Assembly: GCF_003473485.1 (NCBI RefSeq)
Contig: NC_053047.1
Span: 1,007,001-1,071,000 of the forward strand
Length of the DNA stretch: 64,000 nt
Source: Medicago truncatula
Taxonomy: Eukaryota; Streptophyta; Magnoliopsida; Fabales; Fabaceae
Direction of reading: 5' to 3'
The position numbers and the translations under genes are program-made. The notes under the pieces were generated by a model. It had not been told where the DNA came from, ran no database searches, and saw only the letters and a list, made by a program, of their open reading frames with translations. Of this stretch, positions 1 to 11,034 are shown piece by piece (position 1 is the stretch's first letter; every line of letters begins with the position of its first letter).

Positions 1-72
1 CTCAGCTATTAAATTAAAATCTTTTACATTCACATCAAATAATCAAAAAAAATATTTTTCAAACAAAACTAA

Positions 73-285
73 GGGACCGTTTGGATTGCCTTATTTTGAA
101 CTTAAGAAAAATAGCTTATACAAATAAATAAGTTATTATGCAAATAAATTCATAAGTTCTCATTATCGAAAATTGTATCTTCATCAATTGTTTTTCCATA
201 AACTGACTTGACAAACTTATCTAATATTACATAAAAGCTTATTTACTTGCATGAGCTCAAAAATAAGCCACAATCCAAACATGCC
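73..285. mobile_element. Tourist/PIF-Harbinger-like MITE
   Basis: A 213-bp element with imperfect terminal inverted repeats. The left end reads GGGACCGTTTGGATTG and the right end CAATCCAAACATGCC. It is bordered on both sides by TAA (70-72 and 286-288), the 3-bp duplication typical of PIF/Harbinger insertions. It has no coding capacity. The family is inferred from the target duplication and the G-rich TGTTTGG-like ends. Confidence 0.65.
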
Positions 286-586
286 TAACTACTTTGTAAT
301 TTCAATTTTATTTTATCCATGTTTTCTTGCATCCAAACAATCCTAACCTAAGAAGATAATGCACAAATAAAAAAATGAATCCAACAAAAAAACTTTGAAC
401 AAAAAATTAATACAGCATTCAAATTATTTGTTTATTTAATTTAGATTCATAGTAACAAAACCATAACTAAATAACTCAATTTTCTTCACTACAACAACAT
501 AATAACAATAACAACATGAAATTGAAACAACATTGCTATGAAATTACAAAATTAAATTAAAATTGGGGGAAAAACGAAACCCTAAA
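286..586. other. 3' flank of the L12 gene
   Basis: AT-rich DNA downstream of the minus-strand L12 gene, presumably holding its 3' UTR and poly(A) region. No other feature seen. Confidence 0.5.
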
Positions 587-1132
587 TTAAGCAATGGTAA
601 CTTTAGCACCTGCTGCTTCAAGTTGTTTCTTAGCATCATCAGCTTCATCTTTACTCACACCTTCTTTAAATTTCTTCGGCAAACCTTCAATCAATTCCTT
701 CGCTTCTTTCAATCCCAAACTCGTTAAAGCTCTAACCGCTTTAATCGCTGCAATTCTCGCGTTACTGGGAACTTCTTCGATGACAACATCGAATTCGGTC
801 TTTTCTTCGACGACGGCAGCTTCAGCGGCGGGTGCAGCAACGGCGGCGGCGGCGGGAGCGAAGGAAGCGGCGGTTACGCCGAGTTTTTCTTGGAGGTAGT
901 CGACGAGGTCTTTGGCTTGGGAGAGAGTGAGGTCGGAGATGTCGTTGCCGAGTTTTTCTATTTCAGTGGCCACGGCGGAGATGGGACGGAGACGGGTATG
1001 GTGGTGGTGGTGGGAGATGGAGAGGGGTTTGGAGGGGAAATTGAGGGTGGAGATTGGTTTTTTTGAGAGGGGGGTGTGGTGAGAAAGTGTGAGGGTTGAG
1101 ATAGTTGTGAAAGCGGTTGTTGATAATGCCAT
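587..1132 (-). CDS. RPL12: 50S ribosomal protein L12, chloroplastic (bL12c)
   Basis: An intronless 181-aa precursor of the plastid ribosomal stalk protein, which recruits translation factors to the large subunit. Residues 1 to about 53 are a Ser/Thr/His-rich transit peptide with a run of five His at 41-45; cleavage probably falls near the RPISA segment (49-53). Next come the N-terminal dimerisation helices (about 57-88), an Ala/Pro-rich hinge (about 90-112), and the conserved C-terminal domain that binds factors (about 113-181), ending in GAKVTIA. Length and domain order fit land-plant L12c. The first ATG is used because it opens the transit peptide. The nuclear gene lacks introns, as is common for this family. 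It lies about 200 bp from a tRNA-Pro gene on the same strand, with no functional link implied. Identification is firm. Confidence 0.97.
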   Translation of the reverse strand: MALSTTAFTTISTLTLSHHTPLSKKPISTLNFPSKPLSISHHHHHTRLRPISAVATEIEKLGNDISDLTLSQAKDLVDYLQEKLGVTAASFAPAAAAVAAPAAEAAVVEEKTEFDVVIEEVPSNARIAAIKAVRALTSLGLKEAKELIEGLPKKFKEGVSKDEADDAKKQLEAAGAKVTIA

Positions 1133-1253
1133 TGTTGTTAGAGAATTGAATTGAAGTGAAGTGAAAGTGAGAATGAAGAGAAGATGAAGAAAATGAGAGG
1201 ATAAGGGAATGGATATAGTGAAATGAAAGGCTTAAGATTAAGAATAAGAACAA

Positions 1254-1264
1254 GTATTTAAATA
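1254..1264 (-). promoter_or_regulatory. probable TATA box of the L12 gene
   Basis: The minus strand carries TATTTAAATAC about 120 nt upstream of the L12 ATG, followed by a leader rich in C and T. This is a reasonable core promoter by position and sequence; the transcription start is not established. Confidence 0.45.
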
Positions 1265-1331
1265 TTGAAAAAAAAAATTGTGAAGAAAATAAATAAAATT
1301 AAAATCACAAAAAAAAAGAAAAAGTAGTTGA

Positions 1332-1403
1332 GGGGCATTCGGAGAATCGAACTCCGGACCTCTCGCACCCAAAGCGAGAATCATACCACTAGACCAAATG
1401 CCC
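1332..1403 (-). tRNA. tRNA-Pro (anticodon UGG)
   Basis: A 72-nt minus-strand gene. The acceptor stem pairs the first seven bases (GGGCATT) with AATGCCC near the 3' end. The anticodon arm is CTCGC-loop-GCGAG with a 7-nt loop holding TGG. The T arm carries GGAGTTCGATTCTCC, which includes the internal B box. There is no intron and no encoded CCA. A run of five T just downstream on the minus strand (about 1320-1325) fits RNA polymerase III termination. The sequence resembles a cytosolic rather than an organellar tRNA-Pro. Confidence 0.95.
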
Positions 1404-1624
1404 AGTTGATGTTAACGGTTCAGTTTATACATTAATATAATGTATTTAGAAAATAAAATCAATTCATACCTTTAATTTTTTAGTTATGACACTTATGCCT
1501 CATTTTGTATCTTTCAGATTTGGATCCTGTTGAGCGTTGATGTTTTTTCTATAATAATCATGTGTAAAAAAATTAATTTTATTTTTTTACATGGGGTTAT
1601 TTACTCTATGAGCTTTAAGATAGG

Positions 1625-1985
1625 TGGATAATTGGAAATTGATTTGCAGTGAGGTTATCAAGCATGTTTATTTATTGGATTAAGCGTGTTGCAATGTCGT
1701 ATATGTATCATGTCTAACATAAAAAAAAAATGTTTACATTAAATTATGTTACTTTTTGAATTATTATTAAAGTTGATGTATATGTGTCGTATTCGGTGTT
1801 CGTGTATGGGAAAATTGGAAATGATTTGCACTTAGGTGATGAAGCATATAGGTGCGCATCAAATTAAGTATGTTCTTGTGTCGGATATGTATCGTGTTTG
1901 ACACCAACACATATGTTTACATTAAATTATATTATTTTTTAAATTATTATTGATGGCAATGTGTCAGTTTCGTGTTCAGTGTTTG
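1625..1985. repeat. two-copy tandem duplication, period about 183 bp
   Basis: Two adjacent diverged copies share blocks such as TGTTTACATTAAATTAT (at 1731 and 1914) and the preceding GGATATGTATC-like segment. No coding potential. Related TGTGTC/GACACC-rich words occur in intron 1 of the stress protein gene near 25 kb, so this is probably a dispersed legume repeat. Confidence 0.6.
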
Positions 1986-4452
1986 TGTCTGAGTCTGTGT
2001 TTCATGAGATGACATAGTAAAAAGAGGAAGTATTGGTATTGGAAGATGATTTTCTTTGTAATCCAATGTTGCATAACCTCACCCTCAATGAGGAGGTTAT
2101 TGAAAGAGGAGGTTTTAGATGATTTCAAATCTATTGAAATTGTTCTTAAAAGATAAATCTATTGAAATTGTATGATAAGTTGATCCCATTTTGTTCTATA
2201 TTTCCTTTGTAATAGTTGCCATGGTTTGGATCTGAACCACCATTTTGCAAACATTAACTATTAGTTTGACAAAATAAATTTAAAAAATGGGATATATATA
2301 CTACTAAACACCAAGTTAATAAATATCCCTACTTCAAGACTAACATACATAATATCAATAGAGGCAAAAACATCTCCTACTTTGCAATTTAGATAACCAT
2401 AACCCTATGTCAATGAGACTAAACATCCATCTACATTATTCACCAAAACAAAGCCCTTTGAGAAATTATCCCTCGTGCCAAAAGCATGTCCAAACCACGT
2501 TAGAATTCCATAGGTTCTCAACACTAGGTTCCTCAATTAGTTAGGTATCATCATCAATACTTTGGAGATGAAAAACGACTAGTAGTAGATCATAGTTTCC
2601 TATCTTGAACCCTCTAAACTTACCCAATGACATAGTCTCCTTCATATGACCTCCAAAACAACCATATATTTTAAAGAAATGGAGTAAGAGGATCATCTTG
2701 CTTCAAAGTTCAAACCCTTTGGATATCAATTAACCTTTGTTAAAAAATCAATTAGCTAAGTGTATGTTTGGTTTTACTTCTAAAGGGATCACAGTTAATT
2801 CTAACATATTTTATTTCTGTGTAGTAGAATTGATTATACCTCAAGAATTAATTTTACTTGAAGTTATGATTTTTAACTTTTGATCATATAATTGATTTTT
2901 AAACATATAGTTATTGTTCAATTCACTTTTATATGAATGTATTTAAATACAAATCAGTTTTAGTTAAAACCACTTTTAATTAGTGAAATCAATTTTACTG
3001 CATCAACTATATCAAAATCAATTCTTACGATCCAATCAAACACATACTCGGATACACTTTTTCGAACTTAACCTCAATTATAACACAATCTAAATATATC
3101 CATCTTCTTAAATAATAACACAGACTAAATATATTCATCTTCTTAACCATGTCAACTACCACATTCATCACAACCACCTCATTTATAATATGTCACAATC
3201 AAATAAAAGCCACATTGATTTAGGGAAATAATAGAATTTATATCCTGTAATGCTAGAAGAGAGACAAGACAAAAAATTATCAAAACTTTATAATGAATCA
3301 ACTTTAGGCACAAAAATTAAAATAGAATGGGAGGCTCCTAAGAAAGTTTTGACATAATTGTTGTTTGTTCAATTGAAAAAAACGTTCCTCCATCGGTATA
3401 ATAATAGAGTTATATTTACCTTGATGGAATGAAACTCATCGGTATGCATTTCATCGTATTCTATTACTTACCTTCATGTTACTTATCCTCCAGTTTGTTT
3501 AATTAATAAATTACAAAATGCATCCTTGTTTTCAGTTAGCTTCAATATGTAACAATGTATTGAAAATTTTCAACAATCTTGCTCGTGGACTTGGACACTA
3601 CGAGCAAGATTGTATGACAAACTTTTCATAAAGCTATTCTTCCATGATTACAAGACCAAATAAATAATTTTTAGACACATTTCACTCACATGAAGAGATT
3701 ATTTTTAAAATATTTAATATTTTTTATTAATTTTCTTTTTATCATTAAAAAAATACTTGTTTATGTGTGTGTGACCAAACACTATTTATTTGGTCTTGTG
3801 ACCATGTTAGAATTTCTCTTGAACAAATTTATCTTTGAGGAACCTTACAAAGAGGTATTTTGCTTAGTCCATGTTGCTCTTCATGCGTTTGGAAAGCTAG
3901 TCCCATTATAATGCATGAGATGACAGACAACTTCAATAGTTTTTACAAAGTTCAGTTATTCAGTTAAAAGGTAAAAATCGATAAACAAAAAAAAAAAAAA
4001 ATTTATTAAAAAATGGTGGGGATGAAAAAGTGACATCATTTGAAGTGTGTAGTGTAATTGATGCTTCTTAAATCTGAAGAGAACAGTCATAGATATTTCG
4101 TGGAGATAAAGACATCGTTTCCTATTCCACCGCTACATTGCAAATTGCAACAATCATCATACTCCTATAATTTTACGGGGATTCCAAAAGTTAGTGTAAC
4201 ATTTTTTTTTTTTTTAATTCTTCTTCAAATTATATAATTTAATTAATGAGTTATTTTCCTATTGGATTGGAGTTTCTTAAGTTTAACCCTTATATATCCT
4301 CTTAGAAAAAGTTTAATCCTTCGATAAATTTTGTCTAATTTTATCCTTAGAAAAAGTTATTTCGATGATGTTTTTCTCTTTGTCTATGGACAAAAAAATA
4401 TTGATGTGAATTTCATAAAAATAATAGATAAATCTTTTTTCATTTATGATAT
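1986..4452. other. intergenic region with short inverted repeats
   Basis: No credible gene. At about 2760-3050 a segment starts with GTGTATGTTTGGTT and ends with a near-complement (AATCAAACACATACTC), so it may be a MITE. A perfect 14-bp stem lies at 3573-3586 and 3600-3613. A further inverted pair, ACAAGACCAAATAAATA near 3650 against its complement near 3785, may be part of the same foldback. The open frames here are short and AT-driven. Confidence 0.5.
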
Positions 4453-4454
4453 TA

Positions 4455-4712
4455 CTCCCTCCGTCCTGCAATAAATGACATGTTTGAAAATGTGTAATTT
4501 TGACCAAATTTACTTTGACTATATTTTTCTACTAATATACAAAGATAAATAATATCATATAAGATGTCGTTAGATTCGTCTCGATGAGTATTTTTAAAAT
4601 ATCAAATTTTCATAATTTTTTCCAATATATTATTCAAGATATTTAAACTCAAAATTACTCATTGGTATGCGTAATTGGGTCAACTGTGTCACTTATTAAG
4701 GGACGGAGGGAG
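4455..4712. mobile_element. Stowaway (Tc1/mariner) MITE
   Basis: A 258-bp non-coding element with terminal inverted repeats CTCCCTCCGTCC and GGACGGAGGGAG, flanked by TA on both sides (4453-4454, 4713-4714). These ends and the TA target are diagnostic of Stowaway. Its interior (TTTGACCA..., TCGTCTCGATGAGTATTTTTAAAATATCAAATTTT in part) recurs at about 49748-49973 and 63392-63605, so the window holds three copies of one subfamily. Confidence 0.9.
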
Positions 4713-4741
4713 TACTTTTTATGGAAGACAATTTTAAATTT

Positions 4742-5925
4742 AGGGTTAATATGTATTTACCTCTTGTAATTTGGGCGAATTCCAGTTTATCTCCTGTAAA
4801 AAAATTTGTTTAAATTCCAACCTTGAAAAATGAAGATTCTCCACAACACACCCCTAACCCCATTAGACACACTCCATATGCTGACGTGGCACGCCACTGT
4901 GTAATTAATTTAATTTCTATTTTTTTAAAATCTAACATGTGTGTAATGGTTTAAAAAATTAATTTTATTTTTGATTTAAAATTATTTTTAAAAAAGATTG
5001 AAAATTAATTTCAAAAATTATAAGAAAAAAAATGTATCTTTTTTTAAAAAACGAAAAATAATCGGATTTTTTTAAAAAACATTCAGATTTTTTATGAAAT
5101 TTAAAAAAATAGAAAAAAAAAAGCAGATTTGTTTTTTCAAAATTAAACAAAATCTGGAAAAAATTAATACATATATAAATATTTGAAAAAATCATAAAAA
5201 ATCTGAATTAAATTAAAATAATAAAAAAAATATATAATATTATCTATTTTTTATTTTGAAAATTAATTTCCAGAATTTTATTTTATTCAAAAATATAATC
5301 TAGACGAATTAGAGGATATAATTGATATTGATATTGGTTGACACTGGTATATAAGTCATGTTATACTGTTTAATAACAAAGCCTTAATTCTATTCTTCAT
5401 AATTTTTTCTATTTTTTTAATTTTGAAAAAGATATTTTAAAAATTCTAGAATAAAGTTTTCAAAAAATATTATCTATTTTTTAAGTTTTCAAAAAATATT
5501 ATCTAAATTCCAGAAAAATATTTTTATTTTTTGTATAAAAAATAAAGAAACGAACTTTTTAATTTCGAAAGAAAAATCTAAATTTTTTTAGTTCCAGAAT
5601 TTGTCATTTTTTTATAATAAAACTTCTTAATTTCGAAAAAAATATGAATTTTTCCAGAATTTATTTATTTATTTCTGAAAATTTTCATTTTTTTTTTTCA
5701 GAATATTTTCAATTTTCCTGATTTTTATTAATTTTTTAAGATTTTTAATGATGTGTAAAGCTATTACACGCATGTTAAGTTTTAAAAAAAAAAATTTAAA
5801 TTAATTACACAGTGGCGTTTTTCGGAGAATCTTCATTTTTCAATGTTGGAATCCAAACAATTTTTTTTTACAGGAGGTACACTGGAACTCAACAAATGAC
5901 TGGGATGTAAAGACATATCAACCCT
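4742..5925. mobile_element. long-terminal-inverted-repeat element (unclassified)
   Basis: Both ends are inverted copies of about 120-150 bp. The left end runs from AGGGTTAATATGTATTTACC through the shared word AATGAAGATTCTCC and CACTGTGTAATTAATTTAA; the right end is its complement, finishing ATATCAACCCT. A direct repeat TAAATTT borders it (4735-4741 and 5926-5932); being AT-rich, it could partly be chance. The interior is very AT-rich and non-coding. The superfamily is not clear. Confidence 0.7.
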
Positions 5926-5932
5926 TAAATTT

Positions 5933-6412
5933 ATTTATTATGTGATTTTTAACAAATTAATTATGTTTGACCATCTCTCTTAATTACTAATTTTCTTTTT
6001 CAATAGAGGTTACGGACAAAACTCACATACATAAAGTGTTGAGGAATGAAAAAATTACAAGTTTGAATTTGTGTTTCGTTATTTCAAATGCTTATAAAAT
6101 ATTTTACCATCTAAGTTGTAATTACATAGTCATTTGTAATTACTTTTGTTGGTATTAAAAACAAGACGAAGTAAATACATCATGAGAAAATGAAACCCGA
6201 CTCGTCGTCATCTCAAAAACTATCAATATATTTTTATGATAAGTGCTAGCAATTTCCTCGCGTCCCAAATTTTAAATCACTTTGTTTATTTCACATAAAT
6301 AATTGTACAAAATAATATGGATTAATAGATGTAGAGAAATTATGTTTGTACGATCAATTTTTTGATAAATTCTAAAACAACTCTCGCTCTTTATACCCTC
6401 CTTGTATTCCAA

Positions 6413-6467
<55 letters not shown>

Positions 6468-7088
6468 TTTATCCAATAAAAAGAGAGAAAAAAAAGGCTA
6501 TAACAAAAATTGTTTCAAAATGGTTTTACAAATACCAGTCATCATAGATATAATCATAAAAAACACGAAGTTTGATCAGAAAATCAACATTTTGATTGCA
6601 TTTATTTATGGAGAATGTGCACAGTGCAGGAGAGGAAATTATTCACCATAGGTCTTGATGTCTCGAAAGAGCACGACATGCTTATGAATCTGGAGTCTTG
6701 ATAAACTTCAAACAAAGTGATGAATCGATATAGCACTAAATCATAGAAGACCCACATCCTTAACTAGTATTATCTCTCGATGAATGTAATAAAGTTCATG
6801 CTAAGAGAAATAATTAGGGTTTTTTATGACAGATAAAAAAATCATAAAAAAACGTGTTAATTGTCATTTTGGTAACTAAATGTGCAACAAGCAGTCATAA
6901 TAGTCCCTGAATATATCGGATTCTAAAATAGTTATTGGTTGTGCACATCACTAATCGAAATAGTCTTTCATGTTAAATTGTTGTGTTAATACTCTCGTAT
7001 TAATCCATCAACATACTTGCTTATAGTCATATCAATTTTCATAAGTACTTATTTATTATCATATTATATAAATCCCTACATGAAATGA
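5933..7088. other. intergenic region with a CT microsatellite
   Basis: No gene seen. An uninterrupted (CT)n run of about 24 units spans 6416-6464. The rest is AT-rich single-copy-looking DNA. Confidence 0.6.
6416..6464. repeat. (CT)n microsatellite
   Basis: A perfect dinucleotide run of about 24 repeats. It lies in intergenic DNA well upstream of the PWWP gene, so no regulatory role can be inferred. Confidence 0.95.
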
Positions 7089-7540
7089 GTTATTGTCAAC
7101 GTTAATACTATGTTTGGATTCACGTCAGGAGAACCAATTGCGCATCCCAAGACATAAAAAACGTGAAAACATAAAAGCTGTGAAAGGTAGCTTTCATGTT
7201 AGGGCAGCTCTCTGCAATGATTTTCTCTAAAGTACCGCGGTACCAAACACACTATAAGACTATTACATTATTTTTTTTTTTTGAAGGAAGACTATTACAA
7301 TATTAATGACTTCTTTGACTAAAGAGTTATTGTCAACATTAATACTGTGTTTGGATTCACAGCAGGAGAACCAATTGCGCATCCCAAGGCATAAAAACGA
7401 GAAAACATAAAAGCTGTGAAAGGTAACTTTCACGTTAACGCAACGCTCTGTCGTGATTTTCCTTAAAGTACCACAGTACCAAACACACTATAAGACTATT
7501 ACTACAATATTAATGACTTCTTTGACTAAAATAATGCACA
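7089..7540. repeat. two-copy tandem duplication, period about 237 bp
   Basis: Copies begin at 7089 and 7326 and share long blocks such as GAGAACCAATTGCGCATCCC and ACCAAACACACTATAAGACT. They differ by scattered substitutions and small indels, so the duplication is not very recent. Non-coding. Confidence 0.8.
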
Positions 7541-7750
7541 ATTAGATATTATTTTAAAATTTTGATATATTGAATTGGATAATGAACCACCCAATGTGAA
7601 ATTCTCTTTTTAGGGAAAACATTTGACATGTTATTCTCCCATTGTACAATTCAATTTTCAAAAACGTCATTTTATTATGTCAAAAAAATAATAAAATAAA
7701 GAAAACTTCATTAAATTCAAATAATAATATAATATTAAAAAAAACCTAAA

Positions 7751-7758
7751 TATTTATA
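7751..7758 (+). promoter_or_regulatory. probable TATA box of the PWWP gene
   Basis: TATTTATA lies about 30 nt before a pyrimidine-rich leader (TCTTCATCTTTCTTCTTC near 7780) and about 140 nt before the splice donor of the 5' UTR intron. Position is the main support. Confidence 0.45.
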
Positions 7759-7892
7759 ACCCTCAGAATCGCATTCGTCTTCATCTTTCTTCTTCTACTG
7801 TCATATCATATTCTCACACAAGAATCGTTTCGTCTTCACAACAAAACTCGAACCTTCCAAAGTTAGTTACTTCACTACTTTTCATCTTTCAG

Positions 7893-8306
7893 GTACCTAT
7901 TACTTTTTATTTTCATTTTTTTAATTATTTTTTGCTTTTATTTAATGTATTTAGTTAAATCTTTATGCACATAATAAAATTTTGATTTTGTGTAGATTTT
8001 CTGTGTCTGTGTTTAATTTATATTAATTTTCCATTAATGGGTCATGTTCAAAATTTCGTTTTTGTGTTGTAACGAAAAACCCTAGAAATGTGTTGAATAA
8101 ATTTTTGTTTTTTTTTTTTGTTAATGAAGTAATTTTGATTTTGTGTACATTTTGTATATGGGTTTAATTTATTAAAGATTTTCATTAATGGGTTATGTTC
8201 AAAATTTGATTTTTGTGTTGTTCTTTGAAAAGCCCTAAAATTTGTTGAATAAAGTATCGATTTTTAACATGGGTTTTAATTTTTTGTTTGTGTTTTTTTA
8301 CAATAG
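7893..8306 (+). other. intron in the 5' UTR of the PWWP gene
   Basis: A donor (CAG|GTACCT at 7893) and an acceptor (TTTTTTACAATAG ending at 8306) bracket a 414-nt T-rich intron just before the coding exon. This explains why an open frame extends upstream of the likely ATG: the extra codons (8242-8306) are intronic. The intron contains two adjacent diverged copies of a segment of about 130 bp (about 7975-8105 and 8130-8260), each with ATTAATGGGT.ATGTTCAAAATTT. Confidence 0.7.
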
Positions 8307-8340
8307 GTTGATTTGTACGAGAAAGATTTGTTCTTCTTTG

Positions 8341-11034
8341 ATGGGTGTGGTTGATACTGAATCGATGGAACCATTTGGAGTTGAAGCTAGTTTAGCTGAA
8401 AATGTTATGGTTGAAGGTTCAGAGCAGGAGAAGAACGAGCTTAAGGAAGTTGTTAAGAGCAGTGTTTTCGAGACCGAGGTTTCGGTTTTGAAGGAAAATG
8501 ATTCTCAGGTTGTGAATGATTCTGGGGTGAATAATGGGGTGTCTTCTGAGATGAATAATGACAGTGCTGTTGAAGTTGTTAAGATTAGTGTTTTCGAGAC
8601 CGAGGTTTCGATTTTGAAGGAGAATGATTCTCAGGCTGTGGCTGATTCTGAGGTGAATAATGGGGTGTCTTTGTTGAAAACGGGAGAAAACGATGGAAGC
8701 GTCGTCGTTTGTGAGAAGATCAATTGTGAGGGGAAAGTCAAAGAAGGTGATGAAAATATTCAGACTGTGGAGATTCCAATTGTGGAGATAAGCGAGAATA
8801 TTGATATTGAAGTGAACGGGAAGGAGAATGAGGAGGGGAAAAAAGATGAAAAAATTGCGACTGTTGAGGTTCCAATAGTGGAAACAAGTGAGAACATTGA
8901 TGTTGAGATGAATGAGAAGGATAGCGAGGAGGGAGAAAAGGGTGAAAATTGTGATGGGAAGATCGAGTCTACTGAGGTACCGAAAGTGGAGGCAAGTGAA
9001 AGTGTCGATGTTGAAATGACTGAGAAGGAGGGTGCGGAAGGAAAAAAAGATGAAAATTGTGATGGGAAGACTGAGACTATTGAGGATCCAATAGTGGAGG
9101 CTAGTGAGAGCATGGATGTTGAAGTTGACGATTTGATTGATGAAAGGTGTGACTTTTCTGTTGGAGATTTTGTTTGGGGAAAGATTAAGAGTCATCCGTG
9201 GTGGCCAGGTCGGGTTTATGATCTGTCTAATGCGTCAGAACTTGCTTTAAAGCTGAAACAAAATAATAGACTCTTGGTAGCTTACTTTGATGGAACATTT
9301 GCTTGGTGCCATTCGTCACAATTGAAGCCTTTTAAGGATAATTTTGATGATATGGTGAGACAAGGTAGTTCCAAAGCTTTTACCTATGCTGTTCAAGAAG
9401 CTGTAAATGAGGTTGGAAGGGTTCTGGTTACAAAGATGAGTCGTTCATTTGTTGTGGCAGAGGAGACCAAGTCTGAATTCGCTCCAATGTTGGCGAAAAA
9501 TTCAGGAATCAAGGAAGGTGTATTTGTGCCAGATAGTGGCATAGAGAGCATTTCGGCGGTTACACTTGAACCGGCTGAGTTACTTTCTCAAGTGAAACAA
9601 ATTGCCGAAGTTATTGATATTGCCAGTATTCTGGAGCTGGAAATATTGAAGGCCCGGCTTTCAGCTTTTTATTTCTCAAAAGGAGGATATAAGTTACCCT
9701 GTTACGAGCCTCCCAAACTGGTTCTTGGACTTGAAGATAAAGATGATGTCAATAATGCAGTCGAAGCACCGTCTCAAGGGCCGTTTGAAGAGGACTACTC
9801 TACACTGCCATTGACCCCGAAATCGGGTTCAGGAAGTAGACCGAACCGTAGAAGAAAGCAGAAAAGCATCGCTGACATTATGGGGGAGGATAAAGATGTT
9901 GATGCAAAAGATAAGGAATGGGATGCAAGTGATGATGAAGTTCTTGTTGCGATTAAGTCAAGGGGTAGAAAAAAGAAAAAAGACAACGGCGATGCAGGGA
10001 CATCTGAACCAGTTCAGAAGACAAAAGAGTTGCTTGGAGGTACTGATACAGAGACTGTAAGAGGTGGAAAAGAAAGCTGTGAGGACAAGGAAAACAGTGA
10101 TGGGGGCAAATCGCAGCAGTCAGATGAGGAAAAAGAAGCTTTTGGCAATGACAACAACAGCGATGGGAGCAGAGGGGAAAACGATGAAGGGAAGCCGAAA
10201 GAACCAAATGAAAAAGGTTTTTTGTCAAGAGAAAGGAAGAAAAGCAAGTATTTGTCGCCTCCTTTCACTACTTCAATCAGAGACTTTGTGAAGGGAAGAG
10301 GTTCTGGCCCGCTTTCTCCTCGAGTTTCAAAGTATAACAGTGAGGCATTTCAAGAGTTTGAATTTTCTGTTAGCTTGAATCACCAAACACCAGATGATGA
10401 GAAAGAGACTCTTGATCCAGAGAAAGTCAAGGTTCCTTCAGTCGAAATTCTGTCCAAAATCCGAGATGCTGCTGTTAGTCCACAAATTTCAAGGAAGGGC
10501 ACTTCTTCTGATAGACTTGTAGACTTTGTTTCTGTCATGAGAAGTTCATTGTATCGTGAAGGATCATTACACAAAGAATACAATGAAGCTGAACCTGGAA
10601 CTGGAAGGAAGAGAAAGAAGCCAGAATCTGAGCTTGATCAATCTGATAACATATCACCCAGTGAAGATTCTGGACCAGCCAAGAAAAGTAAGGAGAGAAC
10701 TACAAGTTTGTCAAAAGTGAAGAAGAGAGCTCGTGAAACCAAGACTAGTGGCAAGAAGGGGACCGATGAAAAATCTTCAGCAGCTGAAAGATCAAAGAAG
10801 TCTAAACCTTCACAAGACAAGAAGAAAGAGAAACTCCTAACTCCAGCCACACCATCACTGTCGCAGGGTACTGAGACATCTAAGTTGATCGTCATAAAGC
10901 ATAAACTTCAAGGTCTGGTCTCAATGCTTGAATCATCCGACGACAAATCGCCTGATTTCAAGACAAAGGTGGAGAGCGAGGTGAAAGGTCTTTTGGAGGA
11001 TGTGAACAACATGGTTGAATCTACTTCGTCTTGA
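8341..11034 (+). CDS. PWWP-domain chromatin protein (PDP-like)
   Basis: A single coding exon of 897 codons, starting at MGVVDTESME, the first ATG after the 5' UTR intron acceptor. The N-terminal 270 residues are acidic and repetitive: a duplicated FETEVS.LKENDSQ block (about 34-110) and four units of roughly 33-40 residues built on VP.VE.SE..DVE (about 141-262). The PWWP domain begins FSVGDFVWGKI at 272 and contains an exact PWWP at 286-289; such domains bind methylated histone tails and DNA in the nucleus. The second half is a charged, Lys/Glu/Ser-rich low-complexity region with likely nuclear localisation clusters (NRRRKQK, GRKKKK, GRKRKKPE). A final helical segment of about 50 residues (SKLIVIKHKLQGL onwards) looks conserved. 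Arabidopsis PDP proteins act with MSI4/MSI5-type partners on H3K27 methylation; assignment to one member is not possible by eye. Confidence 0.92.
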   Translation: MGVVDTESMEPFGVEASLAENVMVEGSEQEKNELKEVVKSSVFETEVSVLKENDSQVVNDSGVNNGVSSEMNNDSAVEVVKISVFETEVSILKENDSQAVADSEVNNGVSLLKTGENDGSVVVCEKINCEGKVKEGDENIQTVEIPIVEISENIDIEVNGKENEEGKKDEKIATVEVPIVETSENIDVEMNEKDSEEGEKGENCDGKIESTEVPKVEASESVDVEMTEKEGAEGKKDENCDGKTETIEDPIVEASESMDVEVDDLIDERCDFSVGDFVWGKIKSHPWWPGRVYDLSNASELALKLKQNNRLLVAYFDGTFAWCHSSQLKPFKDNFDDMVRQGSSKAFTYAVQEAVNEVGRVLVTKMSRSFVVAEETKSEFAPMLAKNSGIKEGVFVPDSGIESISAVTLEPAELLSQVKQIAEVIDIASILELEILKARLSAFYFSKGGYKLPCYEPPKLVLGLEDKDDVNNAVEAPSQGPFEEDYSTLPLTPKSGSGSRPNRRRKQKSIADIMGEDKDVDAKDKEWDASDDEVLVAIKSRGRKKKKDNGDAGTSEPVQKTKELLGGTDTETVRGGKESCEDKENSDGGKSQQSDEEKEAFGNDNNSDGSRGENDEGKPKEPNEKGFLSRERKKSKYLSPPFTTSIRDFVKGRGSGPLSPRVSKYNSEAFQEFEFSVSLNHQTPDDEKETLDPEKVKVPSVEILSKIRDAAVSPQISRKGTSSDRLVDFVSVMRSSLYREGSLHKEYNEAEPGTGRKRKKPESELDQSDNISPSEDSGPAKKSKERTTSLSKVKKRARETKTSGKKGTDEKSSAAERSKKSKPSQDKKKEKLLTPATPSLSQGTETSKLIVIKHKLQGLVSMLESSDDKSPDFKTKVESEVKGLLEDVNNMVESTSS

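Noticed and set aside
594..899. A 101-codon plus-strand frame opposite the L12 gene.
   Set aside because: Antisense shadow of a strongly conserved coding region; no leader or homology of its own.
963..1253. A 96-codon minus-strand frame overlapping the L12 start.
   Set aside because: It is out of frame with the transit peptide and starts in the 5' UTR and TATA region; composition reflects CT-rich leader DNA.
8419..9195. Long minus-strand open frames (258 and 117 codons) opposite the PWWP gene.
   Set aside because: They are antisense shadows of the acidic repeat region, where GAx codons read in reverse avoid stops.
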